Shown here piece after piece: positions 51,001 through 60,109 of a DNA stretch of 64,000 bases. Made by a program: the position numbers and the translations under genes. This DNA comes from Pelargonium tetragonum (taxonomy: Eukaryota; Streptophyta; Magnoliopsida; Geraniales; Geraniaceae). Below the pieces are notes generated by a model. That model was given only the letters and a program-made list of their open reading frames with translations, was not told where the DNA came from and did no database searches. The stretch lies in contig JAYMTL010000083.1 in assembly GCA_036897445.1 (NCBI GenBank), forward strand, positions 23,109 through 87,108, read 5' to 3'. The number at the start of each line of letters is the position of its first letter. Within the stretch, counting starts at the first letter, position 1.

Positions 51001-54000
51001 AATTACAAAAACGCATTTTTAATAAAACTAAAATAAGAATGGGCCCCCTTACCCCTTAGCTAAGAGATCTTTCGATTTCATAATTTTTTTAGCTCGCTTC
51101 GAATGATTTACTTTTTAAGGGCTACCTAAAAACTCGAGAAAAGAGGCGGCTGTAGACTACCATCTGCCAAGTAACAAGGGTTCAAAATCCTTAGAGTCTG
51201 CTTTTAGTCTTGTATGTGGAAAAAACTAAGAAATATACTAATGAAAATTTCAAAAGGCACCCAAGAGTATACAATGTAAAGAGAAATGAACTAAAGCTAG
51301 ACTAAACAGGAAGACTCGCTCAAAACTTATAACAAGAAATTTTTACTAAATAGAAAGTTCTACAAATTAGGCCAGAAACCTCTAAATCTAACGAGGAAGG
51401 AAAGGAGCTAAGCAGTATAGTGCTAGAGTTTTTCCTCAGGATGTGTAAAGCTGTATTTTTTATTCCTTTTTCTAGTTGTTTCTCATTCAGGATGTTAAAA
51501 TTTAGGGAATTCTACAAGAATAATAGACTATAAAGGCTTTTGTGAAATCGGAGACTAGTTAGAGAGAGCACGAAAAAGAGCCTTTTTTGTACTCTTGAAA
51601 TGTATATGGTTTTGCTGCCCCCCCAGTTCTTTTTATTGAAAGTCTTTCCTTTTAGACTATCTCTTATAGCTGTTATAGTTCTAAGATACAGCTTAAGACC
51701 TGTTTCTTTTGTAGGTCGGAGCAAGTTTGGCTTTGACTAAGAAAATGAGAGGTGGTACACAGAAGAAACCAGTTACAACAAGGTCAAGGTAGTCTATCTA
51801 AAAAGAGGGGGCGATCCATAAGTATAAATAAGGGTTTTCTATTATTTCTATTATAATGTAAGTAGGTTGACTGACTCAAGACACTTTTATGCGTTACCCT
51901 TCAGGTAGGAGTCATTTATTACCAACCAATCCCTCTCTTTTTCAATCCTCTAGTGGTAATAACTACGGAGTGCGCGAGGGATCCTGGGCTATCTATTACG
52001 TACTTAATTCACTGCCCCTATAATTCTAACACTATTATACTTCTACTAGTAATAAACTTCCTTAAGATCCCTATTACAATACGAGTAGTGTATACTAACT
52101 AGCTCCTCCCGGGCCATAGCTTTACTAGGATAGGAGGGATCCGGGTTATAAAGAGTACTGAAAAAAAGACTTGGATAAATCTACTTTATTTAGTAAGACA
52201 ATATATAAACAAAGTAATTCCTTATGCTGTTGATCAAATAGCAAATAGGCAGTAGAAACCCGGGGCAAGCTCCGTTAATAGATAGCTCGTTTCTAGGCTA
52301 GGTGTTTAAAGTATAGGAGTCTGAGGTAAGTCCTTAAAAACCCTGTAACCCCTAAAGTCAAAAAAATGTTAGTGCGCAGGCCTTTTTAGGAGGTCCCTTA
52401 TTACAAGGTTCTAATAAAAGATTTTTTCATTCTCAGTACTTTACTTTTTTGGGGATTCTCATGCTTTATTCACTCCCGGATTTTTAATTAAACAGGGCTC
52501 ACCTAAAAACCTATCAGTAAGTAGTTTACTGGGTTTTCATTTGTAAGTTTCGACTTAAAAAGATTCTAAAATCACCCTTATGAGGTACATGAATTCCTGT
52601 TTTAAGGCATGGAAAATGAGCATACAAGAAATTCCTATATTTATTGTAATGAATCCTTATTTGTTGTCTACTTGCTGCAGGTCTTCCTTAGTGTTAGTAT
52701 TTCATATCCAAGACTACTTGCAATTTCCTTCCCTTCGCGTACCACTACAGTCAGGTACAATAAACTTTACAATATTATCTAAGGCCTAAACCTCTATAAG
52801 GTGCTAGCTACAAGGAACAATGAGTATACCCTTAACTAAGACTTTCTAGAATCTAATATAGAGGATTTCTCAGAGAATTGCACCTATTTTAGAGCGTGGG
52901 CTTCCTTTTTTCAAAGTATTTGCTTAAGACCCAGGAAAATCTTTGAGAAATTTCGGCTCTTAGTTAGCAATGAGTAACGTCTGTACATTAGACATGGGTT
53001 TCCCTTTCTTGGGATTAAGCTGTGCTTTGGCTAAGCTTTCTTATTAGGGCTTTTACTGGATTAAGGAAGCCCGCGAAGTTTTTACCTCCTATAACTAAAA
53101 ACTATTGCTTTGCTTAAAGAAGGCGCTTAGGAGATTGGGATGTAGAACCCTTTAACAAAGAATGAAAAGACAATAGGGCATAATATAGGGAATTCCTTTC
53201 TACAATTTCGGAAAATTTAGAGGGCTATAATCTCTAAAGTTAGCTTTGGCTCTGTGCTTATGTTTCCTAAAAACCCCTTTTAGTGAGTAAAATCTACTCT
53301 AACCAAAAGAAAAATGAAGTGAGGTACCATACGGAAAAATCTTGCCTGTTATTTCTATACAAGCGCAGCTATCCCAGGTAACCTTTGATTTTTAAGTCCT
53401 TGAAACAACGAAAAAGATAAAAAGGGAACTCTTATAATAGTCAAATTCCTAAACTTGGGCAAAAGTGCTCCTTATTTATTGCAAAGATACTTCACCTCTT
53501 CATTTTATAAAATTACAGTATCTCGAGCTATAGCTAACTTGTGAAAATCCAAAAAAGAAGAGTACAGAGGGATAGTTAACCCTCATAGAAAAACTCCAGT
53601 TAGGAGTGGGTGCTTTGAAAAAGTTCTATGAGTTCGGGCTCTTGCCTAATAATTTCACAGTCATAATTTTTTTTATACTGCTATTCCGGCCACACCCCTT
53701 CTCTAGTCTATATTCTTCGAGATAACAGCCCTTTTCTTAGTAGGCGGTTCCTACCTAAGGTGCTATCAATAGGAATATACCTGGTTAGATTTGAACCCCG
53801 GGTTGTTCTAAGATTTGCCTAATGTTTTAGTTTCGACCAAAAAAGGCTTTGTTATCTATAAATTTTCTCAATATGACTTACTGTAGCGATTCTAAAACTC
53901 TACCTAAGTTAAACTCTAAAAGACAGCTAGTTTTAGCTCATTATTCTATTAGTCTTTCTCGATGCACAAGCAAGGGGGGGGGATGCACTCTCTTTTTCTA

Positions 54001-54900
54001 AGTCTTCCTTTTTTTTCGCTAACTAAGCCTAATGAATTACCTTGTAAACTAAGTAGGAAAGGAAGGAAACACTAAAAATAGAGAGGGGGTCCGCTCAAAG
54101 AGAAGCATACTCTTAGGGTAACTCCTTAAAAAAGTTCTTTTGCAAAGACACGAGTTTTCTAGGTTTACCTGTGGGTGGGTTACCCCTGTAAGGGAGGGGT
54201 TCACTCTTATTATATTAAGCATCGCGTAGAATCTAATGAAGATCTAATTAGAGAAGTTATATATATATAATAAGTTATCCTTGGGTTTAGTTTAATATAC
54301 GATATAGTTTGGAGTTACGTACTTGAATTCAAAACCTGTTCAAAAAAAAGCTTTTTTCATGACCTATAACTTTAACACTAGCCAAAGTTCCTACGTTTTA
54401 GAAATTTGCGCAGTCTCTTTTACAAGTTTTGCCGACAACTTCTGGGCTTTTTATAGCAAAAAGGAAAACTTTAGAAATCCTGGGAAAGAGAGAAGTATAA
54501 GTTAGTTTCCCTTTTATCCGGATAACTCCGCACCACCATTATGCTTATTAGAATAGAAGGCGGCATACAAGGAATCTACTCGCGCGAAACTCGTTTTTTT
54601 AACTGGTAATTAAAGAGCGCCTTTTGCTTAGAAGATTTAGACTTTCTGGATTCTCGGGGTATAAAACCCTTTCAAAAGCTTTAACTACCTCGAGTCGGTA
54701 TAAAATTTTGTGCCTACACGGAAAGAGATTTTCCCACTTAGTATCTTAGTTAGGTACCTTATATCAAAAGGAACTTCTGTCCAAAACTTGTTTATATAAA
54801 CAAAGAGTTCTATTACAAGTAACTTAGGAAGACTTTTGGATGTTAAAAGGAGTTTGTTACTTTTTGCTGCGAATTTAGGAGCAATGTCAAAGATCGAGTT
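45100..54900. other. Long gene-free AT-rich stretch
   Basis: About 9.8 kb contain no recognisable gene, tRNA or larger repeat. Frames are at most 70 codons. Small palindromes are frequent: AGGGGCCCCT near 45552, AGGAGCTCCT near 47323, AGGAG-CA-CTCCT near 47385, and AAGG-AAT-CCTT near 47814. A single GGTAAT module lies on the minus strand at 47178-47191. Confidence 0.55.
47178..47191 (-). repeat. GGTAAT-GTA-ATTA mini-hairpin module (isolated)
   Basis: The minus strand reads GGTAATGTAATTAA. Nothing else in the neighbourhood belongs to the module family, so it is a dispersed single copy. Confidence 0.7.
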
Positions 54901-55146
54901 TTACGGAAACAGAGCATCAAGTTCGAATGCTATAATAAAGCTAAACTTTTTATGGATTACTCTTGGTTGAAATATATGGATAGGCCGCCCAGAGCTTTGG
55001 AAAGGGGCTCCCTTGTCTCTAAAATATCCATGAAATAGTTCCGCGTTTCGTCGACTTAAACGAACGCCCCTACTACGTAAAGTCAGCTGTACTGTGCCAA
55101 GCGAAAGTCTGAGAGCAAAACTTAGAAAAAGAGATTGGTCAAACAA
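54901..55146 (-). CDS. Unrecognised 81-codon frame with unusual CpG content
   Basis: It has a TTG start. The translation is mixed-composition and basic (Arg-rich middle, aromatic C-terminal third), unlike the low-complexity frames nearby. The DNA is locally richer in G+C and in CG dinucleotides than its surroundings, which might mark a gene remnant or a transferred piece. No motif or family is recognised. It may be chance. Confidence 0.15.
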   Translation of the reverse strand: MFDQSLFLSFALRLSLGTVQLTLRSRGVRLSRRNAELFHGYFRDKGAPFQSSGRPIHIFQPRVIHKKFSFIIAFELDALFP

Positions 55147-55149
55147 CTT

Positions 55150-56150
55150 TTTTTAAGTGAATAAAAGCTGAAGTATAAGGAGTTAGGGATGACCTTTACC
55201 GCTCAATTTTGACTCCTTTGTTGAACATTTTACTCAAATGCGTGTTTCATATACGGGGAATTTATGTGCCAATTAGTATAGAGAGTTTTTCTTTAACTTC
55301 GTTGCCCCTTAAGAAATTCTTAGTCTAATAGCTATTTCTAGTAAAAGGAAATTCTTCGAAGTACGGGTTTTTACAAAGTACTTCAACTAAGCCCTAAGTG
55401 AGTATACTAAAAAGAAAGACCCTTAAAAGGGTTAGGAAAAGAATATATGAAATTCTTTAATGTAAATGTAGGGGCCTGTTTGGAGTTTATCTTACTTCAG
55501 TCTCCCTCCCATTTTTGCTCGTACTTCCCTCGAGAATTTCCTGCTTTTGTTAGTGTTAGAAAGAGAGCCTTTGGAGCATCCGCCTCTCTAGTAGGTATAC
55601 TTAAGAGTCTCCTAACTGGATGAAACTTAGAAACTCAAAATAAGGTTTGAAACTAGATTAATCCCTTTAGCAAGCAACGAAACAATTTTCTCAACCCCGG
55701 AAAAGTCTAATATGTACAAAACTATGTTTGATGAAATGACTTAGATAAAGTCATTCAATATCTGTTATTCAAATCTAATAGTCATTTCTATACTATAAGT
55801 CAGTTAATAAGAGTGAAAGATGCCTATTGAGTCTTATCTTCTTTTTTCAAATTTCTAATAATTTAGTCTCTTTGCTGTTCTACTGATTGCGTTTCAAAAG
55901 AGGTATTGTAAATAATGCTATATCTAGAGGTATTGTAAATAAGGTTTCGGGCATTTCTTTCTTCCGTTTTCACTTGAATAAAAAAGAAACTAATAGAAGC
56001 CTTCTTACGTACTATTTACGTACTATTTCACTTAAGAAATGACTTGTAGAAGGAGAAGAAATGACCTTATTATAAGTCAATTCCTGCTTTTAAAACAAAG
56101 AATAGACAATTAGAGAAACTAAGACAAGAAAGAACATACAAGAGCTCTCA
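55150..56150. other. Gene-free stretch downstream of the tRNA, with short repeats
   Basis: No gene is recognised. It contains a perfect 8 bp stem hairpin (AATGACTT and AAGTCATT around AGATA, 55735-55755), a 17 bp direct repeat at 55899-55915 and 55926-55942, and an 11 bp-period repeat (TTACGTACTAT twice) at about 56005-56026. The hairpin word GAAATGAC recurs near 56036 and 56069, close to the 3' end of the tRNA. Confidence 0.55.
55735..55755. repeat. 8 bp stem hairpin
   Basis: AATGACTT and AAGTCATT are perfectly complementary around the five-base loop AGATA. It lies about 400 bp beyond the 3' end of the minus-strand initiator tRNA gene. A role in 3' processing or termination is possible, but the distance makes it uncertain. 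Confidence 0.6.
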
Positions 56151-56152
56151 CT

Positions 56153-56225
56153 TAGCGGGAGCAGGACTTGAACCTACGTTTTGAGATCATGAGCCTCACT
56201 TGTTTACCATCTACTCTATCCCGCG
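56153..56225 (-). tRNA. trnfM: Initiator tRNA-fMet (anticodon CAU)
   Basis: This 73-base gene folds as follows: acceptor CGCGGGA with TCCCGCT, where the first pair is a C-T mismatch and the discriminator is A; TA at positions 8-9; anticodon stem TGAGG with TCTCA around the loop CTCATGA; and T-stem GTAGG with CCTGC around TTCAAGT. An unpaired 1-72 position is the hallmark of bacterial-type initiators, and the gene would serve translation initiation in an organelle. The CTCATGA loop and the GGTTCAAGTCC-like T-arm resemble plant mitochondrial trnfM. The D-arm is odd: GAGT should pair with a sequence like ACTC, but ACAA stands there, so only about two of four pairs form. That could mean early decay or a relaxed D-arm. 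CCA is not encoded. Module DNA begins 16 bp upstream of the 5' end. Confidence 0.82.
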
Positions 56226-56240
56226 AGAGAATCAGAAAAA

Positions 56241-56276
56241 GGTAATTCAATTAATTAATTAAGGTATCGAAGATAA
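56241..56276 (+). repeat. Composite of two mini-hairpin modules beside the tRNA
   Basis: GGTAATTCAATTA (arm TAAT, loop TCA, arm ATTA) is followed after a TTAA-rich spacer by GGTATCGAAGATAA (arm TATC, loop GAA, arm GATA). The pair lies directly upstream of the initiator tRNA on the opposite strand. The same combination of a GGTAAT and a GGTATC module within about 40 bp occurs again at 57009-57048 and 59716-59747. Confidence 0.75.
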
Positions 56277-56385
56277 GATAAAATCAAACATTTCTATAAG
56301 ATATTCTCTAAGATAAGATTATATAAAATAAGGCGCTTCTCCGGATCAGTCTAAGAGAAAGAAAGATCTTTATATAAGCGATTAC

Positions 56386-56479
56386 TTACACTTACCTAAA
56401 CGGAGCTAAGCTATTCTATATAAGCTATTTCCTTACACTTACCTAAACTACGCTAAGCTATTCTATATAAGCTATTTCT
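56386..56479. repeat. 47 bp tandem duplication
   Basis: Two copies with a period of 47 bp begin TTACACTTACCTAAAC and end CTATATAAGCTATTTC. They differ by a few bases (CGGAGC against TACGC after the opening block). A partial third copy of the end (TATATAAGCGATTAC) precedes them. Confidence 0.85.
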
Positions 56480-56609
56480 TCAGCACCTATATACTTAGAA
56501 TGAAGAAAAAAGCGAAAGAAAACACTTAATTGCATTACCTTTATATAGGATAAAATTTTTTGACAAAGGCACTTCCACTTTTTGAGGCCTTTTTTCGACC
56601 ATTTACAGA

Positions 56610-56631
56610 GGTAATGCGTAGTATTAGAGAC
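56610..56631 (+). repeat. 22 bp repeat with long-loop hairpin, copy 1
   Basis: GGTAATGCGTAGTATTAGAG plus AC is identical at 58045-58066, and its first 18 bases recur inverted at 58395-58412. TAAT and ATTA can pair around a seven-base loop. One copy falls inside the open frame 57941-58156, showing that the frame is at least partly repeat-derived. Confidence 0.8.
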
Positions 56632-56927
56632 AAAAACTTTGAAAATTTTGTGAACTTTTTCGTGCTAAAAAAACATGAAAAAGAGATTTTAAGAGGTAAC
56701 GAAGTTAATTAAGTTAAGTTAAAAAAGATAATAAAAAAAGGTAACTCAGTTTCGTAAGAAAATTCCATTTTTTACAATTTCATCCGGAGACCAAAAAAAG
56801 AATTTGAGGTAACGACAGTTAAGTTAGTTACTTTAAGACCCATTTTTGACTTCAAATCAAAAGATTTTGGCTTGGAGTGTTCCTATCTTCTAAATACCTA
56901 ACTAACTAAATCGTTACCTCAGGATTT

Positions 56928-56940
56928 CAATTACATTGCC
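56928..56940 (-). repeat. GGCAAT-GTA-ATTG module with compensated stem
   Basis: Compared with the common GGTAATGTAATTA, the first arm base is C instead of T and the last arm base is G instead of A, so pairing is preserved. This is the clearest double compensatory change in the family. It sits four bases from a GGTAACGATTTAGTTAG-type module (56899-56918). Confidence 0.7.
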
Positions 56941-57067
56941 TGACTTGGCGGAATAGAATAATAAACCCTTCCTATAGCTACAACGTGCAATTAACAATAG
57001 AAGAGAAAGGTATCGCAGATAAGAAGGTAATGTAATTAATGTAATTACGACAGCAAAGAAGAAGAAG

Positions 57068-57088
57068 CAAAAGGTAACGAAGTTACTT
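57068..57088 (+). repeat. 21 bp inverted repeat around GGTAACGAAGTTACTT, left arm
   Basis: The 21 bases beginning CAAAAGGTAACG are exactly inverted at 57444-57464. Each arm is itself a hairpin with GTAAC and GTTAC around GAA, extendable outward through G-C, G-T and A-T pairs. The pair of arms brackets the satellite and the alternating CG run. Confidence 0.8.
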
Positions 57089-57095
57089 ATATAGC

Positions 57096-57118
57096 TACGC
57101 GCACGCGCGCGCGTACAT
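57096..57118. other. 23 bp alternating purine-pyrimidine run, CG-rich
   Basis: TACGCGCACGCGCGCGCGTA plus CAT alternates purine and pyrimidine without a break and is mostly CG steps, the pattern most prone to left-handed DNA. Eight or more CG steps together are extraordinary for DNA this AT-rich. It lies between an inverted 21 bp repeat (57068-57088 with 57444-57464) and the hexanucleotide satellite. Confidence 0.85.
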
Positions 57119-57203
57119 TATATATAGGGGTTCCAAACAGAAAGAGAATAATGGTAATATAGGGGTTGGATTATAGGAGTTGGAGTCCCCAAATAAGGAT
57201 CTA

Positions 57204-57479
57204 TTACGGAGGGAACGCTTTAGTGTTGGTGTTGGTGTTGGTGTTGGTGTTGGTGTTGGTGTTGGTGTTGGTGTTGGTGTTGGTGGTGGTGTGGAGTGAA
57301 ATTTCATTCACTTTTCCATCTATATAAAACATCAAAATCTTTTTCTTTCCAGTAGCTCTAGAAGGTAATTCCATTAATGAACTTTTCTCGCTATACTGGA
57401 CTGCTTTTTTCAGAAAAAAGAGGCTTGAATTTGACGCCTCTCCAAGTAACTTCGTTACCTTTTGTTGTTCCAATTTCAC
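57204..57479 (-). CDS. 91-codon frame inside the inverted-repeat element, Thr-Asn tail
   Basis: It starts with GTG just inside the right terminal repeat. Residues 1 to about 65 are of mixed composition and Lys- and Ser-rich; residues from about 66 are a Thr-Asn repeat encoded by the hexanucleotide satellite, and the last residues read through the left terminus. The GGTAACGAAGTTACTT module encodes residues around 8-13. The match between frame and element borders is suggestive, but the frame contains repeat DNA and matches no family I know. A second frame reads the satellite as Thr-Pro. Expression is unproven. Confidence 0.2.
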   Translation of the reverse strand: MKLEQQKVTKLLGEASNSSLFFLKKAVQYSEKSSLMELPSRATGKKKILMFYIDGKVNEISLHTTTNTNTNTNTNTNTNTNTNTNTKAFPP

Positions 57480-57497
57480 TCCACTAAAGCGTTCCCT
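57210..57497. mobile_element. 288 bp element with perfect 16 bp terminal inverted repeats
   Basis: AGGGAACGCTTTAGTG at 57210-57225 is exactly inverted at 57482-57497. Inside are the (GTGTTG)10 satellite, two hairpin modules and a minus-strand frame that begins three bases inside the right terminus. The layout is that of a miniature inverted-repeat element. I do not see a convincing target-site duplication outside the termini, and no transposase is present, so it is equally possible that the inverted ends arose by template switching around the satellite. Confidence 0.5.
57223..57282. repeat. Hexanucleotide satellite (GTGTTG)10
   Basis: Ten perfect units of GTGTTG are followed by degenerate GTGGTGGTGTGG. 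It is strongly strand-asymmetric, with no C on the upper strand, so it could form G-rich secondary structure. It encodes Thr-Asn or Thr-Pro on the minus strand, depending on frame. Confidence 0.95.
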
Positions 57498-57499
57498 AA

Positions 57500-58250
57500 G
57501 CCCTATTTCCTTTAGGCTTCAAAATCTTAAATAAAGTAGGACGGCCGTGAAATAAAAACTGCCTCTTGAGGACTCAATGAAAACACCCAGACCTTTATCC
57601 TCTCTTTCTTTTCTTTCTAGCCTTATGGTAGGAATCCAACAAATAGAAAAAGAAAGAAATAATAGAAGATAAAATACACAAATAGGAAAGAAAGATAATA
57701 TATAAGAAAAGAAGATAACAAACTAGACTGACGTTCACTTATGTCTTTACCGGAAACTCCTTACGCTTATCTTTGCCCTATACAAGCGTCCTTCTTATTT
57801 CTAGAGGTCTTCTTGCTAACTACTCGGGGCAACTTGGGTCTGTCTTTACTTGAAACACTTGGAATAAGGGATGCAGATGAAACCTGAGTCGCTATCTAGA
57901 ATTTTGTTGCGCCGGTTTAGCTTGTAGTAAGTTTTGACCGTTGGATTTCCCTTTTGTTTTATTATCCACCTCTTCTGAAATGAAACTGGGTAAGCTTGCT
58001 TTACTCTTTTCTCTTTCGAATTCCGATACCTTATACTTTGGACAGGTAATGCGTAGTATTAGAGACGTCTTATTTCATATTTCTCTTTCCCCTGGATCTG
58101 CCTACCTCCGCTCAGTAAAAACTTATTGTACTTGGACCTACCTTTTTAACGATTAACTAAATCGTTACCTCCCTCGTAATACTGCGACTATAAAGCAAGG
58201 CTAGAAACAGGGGAATGATACAGAAACTTTGTAAAAACACTTCCAAAATA
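57500..58250. other. Gene-free pyrimidine-rich part of the cluster
   Basis: A run of CTTTCTTTTCTTTC at about 57603-57618 is followed by purine runs with AAAGAAAG at about 57646-57710, giving weak inverted symmetry. The frame 57941-58156 (71 codons) contains the 22 bp module repeat and ends next to another module, so I do not call it a gene. Confidence 0.5.
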
Positions 58251-58251
58251 C

Positions 58252-58278
58252 AAGTAATTATATTACCCTTCGGTTCCC
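58252..58278 (-). repeat. 27 bp inverted repeat, copy 1 (GGGTAATATAATTACTT type)
   Basis: Its minus strand is identical to the plus strand at 60429-60455. It holds GGTAAT-ATA-ATTA with a fifth pair (GTAAT with ATTAC), preceded by GGGAACCGAA. The two copies lie about 2.2 kb apart and could recombine to invert the DNA between them. Confidence 0.8.
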
Positions 58279-58418
58279 GAGCAATTGCCTTTCTCTCCTG
58301 TAAAACTCTTACTCATATGCTTTAGGAAATGTTGAAGGCTCCCTTGTTCAAGAATTCCCTGCGATCCTAAAGGTATCGAAGAGTTGGACTCTATCTAATA
58401 CTACGCATTACCTTTTTA

Positions 58419-58467
58419 TTTCACTTACTAGAAACTCTTTACTAAAGCATCTTTCATTATCTGGAAT
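58419..58467. repeat. About 48 bp dispersed repeat, copy 1
   Basis: TTCACTT, AGAAACTC, TTA, GCATC, TTTTCATTATC and GGAAT occur in the same order at 60188-60232. Related fragments lie near 36350 and 37158, and the reverse complement (GGATAATGAAA) occurs near 30475 in the purine-rich repeat. This is the main link between the pyrimidine-rich and purine-rich segments. Confidence 0.55.
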
Positions 58468-58760
58468 TGGAACCCTAGAGGACTACAAAGAAGAGGACTC
58501 AAAGATAAATCTTACCTACTTTAAGGGAAATGCAGTCCTTTAAAAAAGTCCTACCTCTCCCCCTCGCTTCCTCAGAGCTTGACTCTTAGGGTAGGGCAGT
58601 CTTACGGAACTTAGTACCTTCTTGTTACAGCCTATAATACCTAAGCCTTTTAGTTTTATGAGCTCTTTGTTTTAGTTGGACTATATAGAGGCAAGGCTTC
58701 CTTGTTGATCGGATAGTCTTACCGACTGAAGCATCGTGGGCTTGAATGTAGTAATTCTAG

Positions 58761-59030
58761 ATGAACTCACTTACATATAAACAAAACCTTCTTCTTGCAC
58801 TTCGTTTATTCCATGCCTCAGATTTTGAAGAGTTTTACAACCATATGAGACTCCTTTTTTCATTTCTTTCAAGACTCTCTCCAATGCAAATGACTTCGAG
58901 GACTTTTGCTTATATAGTCATCCTAAAAATGTCTCAAAAAAGAGGTAATGCTTCATTTCAGAGGAGAACAGGCCGGAAAAGCTTGTTCAAATTTCTACTA
59001 CGACAAAAATCCTCAAGCACATTTTACTAG
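58761..59030 (+). CDS. Unrecognised 89-codon frame in the module cluster
   Basis: It starts with ATG directly after an in-frame TAG. The translation is well mixed: an amphipathic N-terminal half with Leu and Phe, then a strongly basic C-terminal third (Lys, Arg, Ser). It would be a small basic protein, perhaps nucleic-acid binding by composition alone. A GGTAAT module fragment at 58944 lies in frame. No family is recognised and no ribosome binding site is clear. Of all frames in the window this one reads most like protein to me, but its length is still compatible with chance. Confidence 0.2.
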   Translation: MNSLTYKQNLLLALRLFHASDFEEFYNHMRLLFSFLSRLSPMQMTSRTFAYIVILKMSQKRGNASFQRRTGRKSLFKFLLRQKSSSTFY

Positions 59031-59382
59031 TATAGCCGGCTTCCAAGTTTGAAAAAAGTAGTCGAGCCTTATATGTAAAAGTGCTCAATAATTAAAACAC
59101 TTCGCTCTTTAGGAACTTTTGAGTTCAGGAATTTCAACTGAGTTACCAAAGTTGAAGAAAAATAATTACATTACCTTTGTTTCTGTTAGAACCTCTTCGT
59201 CTCCAACCTTTCCAGCTATACGCTGCCTAAACCCCTCATCTTGCTTAGCAACTCCATCTCTCCTTATAAAAAGATGAAGGGAAGCCTTGCTGGTTTTCAT
59301 TATCAAATGACTTTGCCGGCGACTTAGTTCCTTGCTTTTGCTACCCTACTAATCGATTTCCTTAAACGAAACTTGAAACAAA

Positions 59383-59413
59383 GGTAATGTAATTAATGTA
59401 ATTAATGTAATTA
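59383..59413 (+). repeat. Module with triplicated ATGTAATTA unit
   Basis: GGTAATGTAATTA is extended by two further ATGTAATTA units (9 bp period). The same extension, by one unit, occurs at 57026-57048. Growth by 9 bp steps suggests slippage across the hairpin. Confidence 0.8.
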
Positions 59414-59715
59414 TCTTTGCTTAGCTGTCACTTTATCTAGTGTTGGAAGAGAAAAGAAAAATGAACTTTAACTCCAACTCAGCGTATTCCACTTTCTATA
59501 TTCCTAGGACTGAGTAAGGTAAGTTTAGACTCTATTCCTAATTCCCGCTTCTTAGACCTTAACCCCTAGAAGAATGTAGAGCTTTCACGTTCCTCAACTC
59601 CCAATCCCGAACAAGGGAACAATTAACTCCAACCTTGCTGCAATCCTAGCTTTTTCAACTTTAACGGAAATTCATTAGCCTCGGGTTCTTCCCGTCACTC
59701 CTAGTTTGGCTGATT

Positions 59716-59747
59716 TTATCTTCGATACCTTTCTTAATTGCATTACC
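59716..59747 (-). repeat. GGTAAT + GGTATC composite
   Basis: On the minus strand GGTAATGCAATTAA is followed by GAAA and GGTATCGAAGATAA. It has the same order and nearly the same spacing as the composite beside the tRNA at 56241-56276. Confidence 0.75.
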
Positions 59748-60109
59748 TCCTTGTAGCCCTGTATCACTTGCTCTCTACATTATATTAGACTTTATTAGAC
59801 TGGAAACTTCTCGGGGCTACTGGACTAGAAAACATAGCTGTGTACTAAAGTTGTAGATAAGACTTCCTTTTTAGGGAAAGGGGAAATTCCCTGCCTTGCT
59901 TACACTTATCAAAATTTCCGCTACTACTGCAGCCTGTACTACCTGAAATTTCTATCTCTTGAAATCTCAAAGACTTTAAAGGCCCGGATTGAGGACTATC
60001 TCCTAAAGAAAGAACTCTCTCCCACTTCGGGATCAGAAAGAAACCTCTTAATACCTACACTTCTCTTAGTCATCATTGTTATATTCTTACCATACCGACC
60101 TTATTCTTT

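Noticed and set aside
53786-53850. Minus-strand CCGGGGTTCAAATC, T-arm-like
   Set aside because: No complete cloverleaf; the upstream part has no anticodon stem.
57223-57294. Tandem array that might be taken for a CRISPR or a protein repeat
   Set aside because: The unit is six bases with no spacers. It is a simple satellite, and its Thr-Asn or Thr-Pro translations follow from that.
57941-58156. 71-codon frame with plausible amino-acid composition
   Set aside because: It includes the 22 bp dispersed repeat in frame and ends beside another module, so it is at least partly repeat DNA; no family is recognised.
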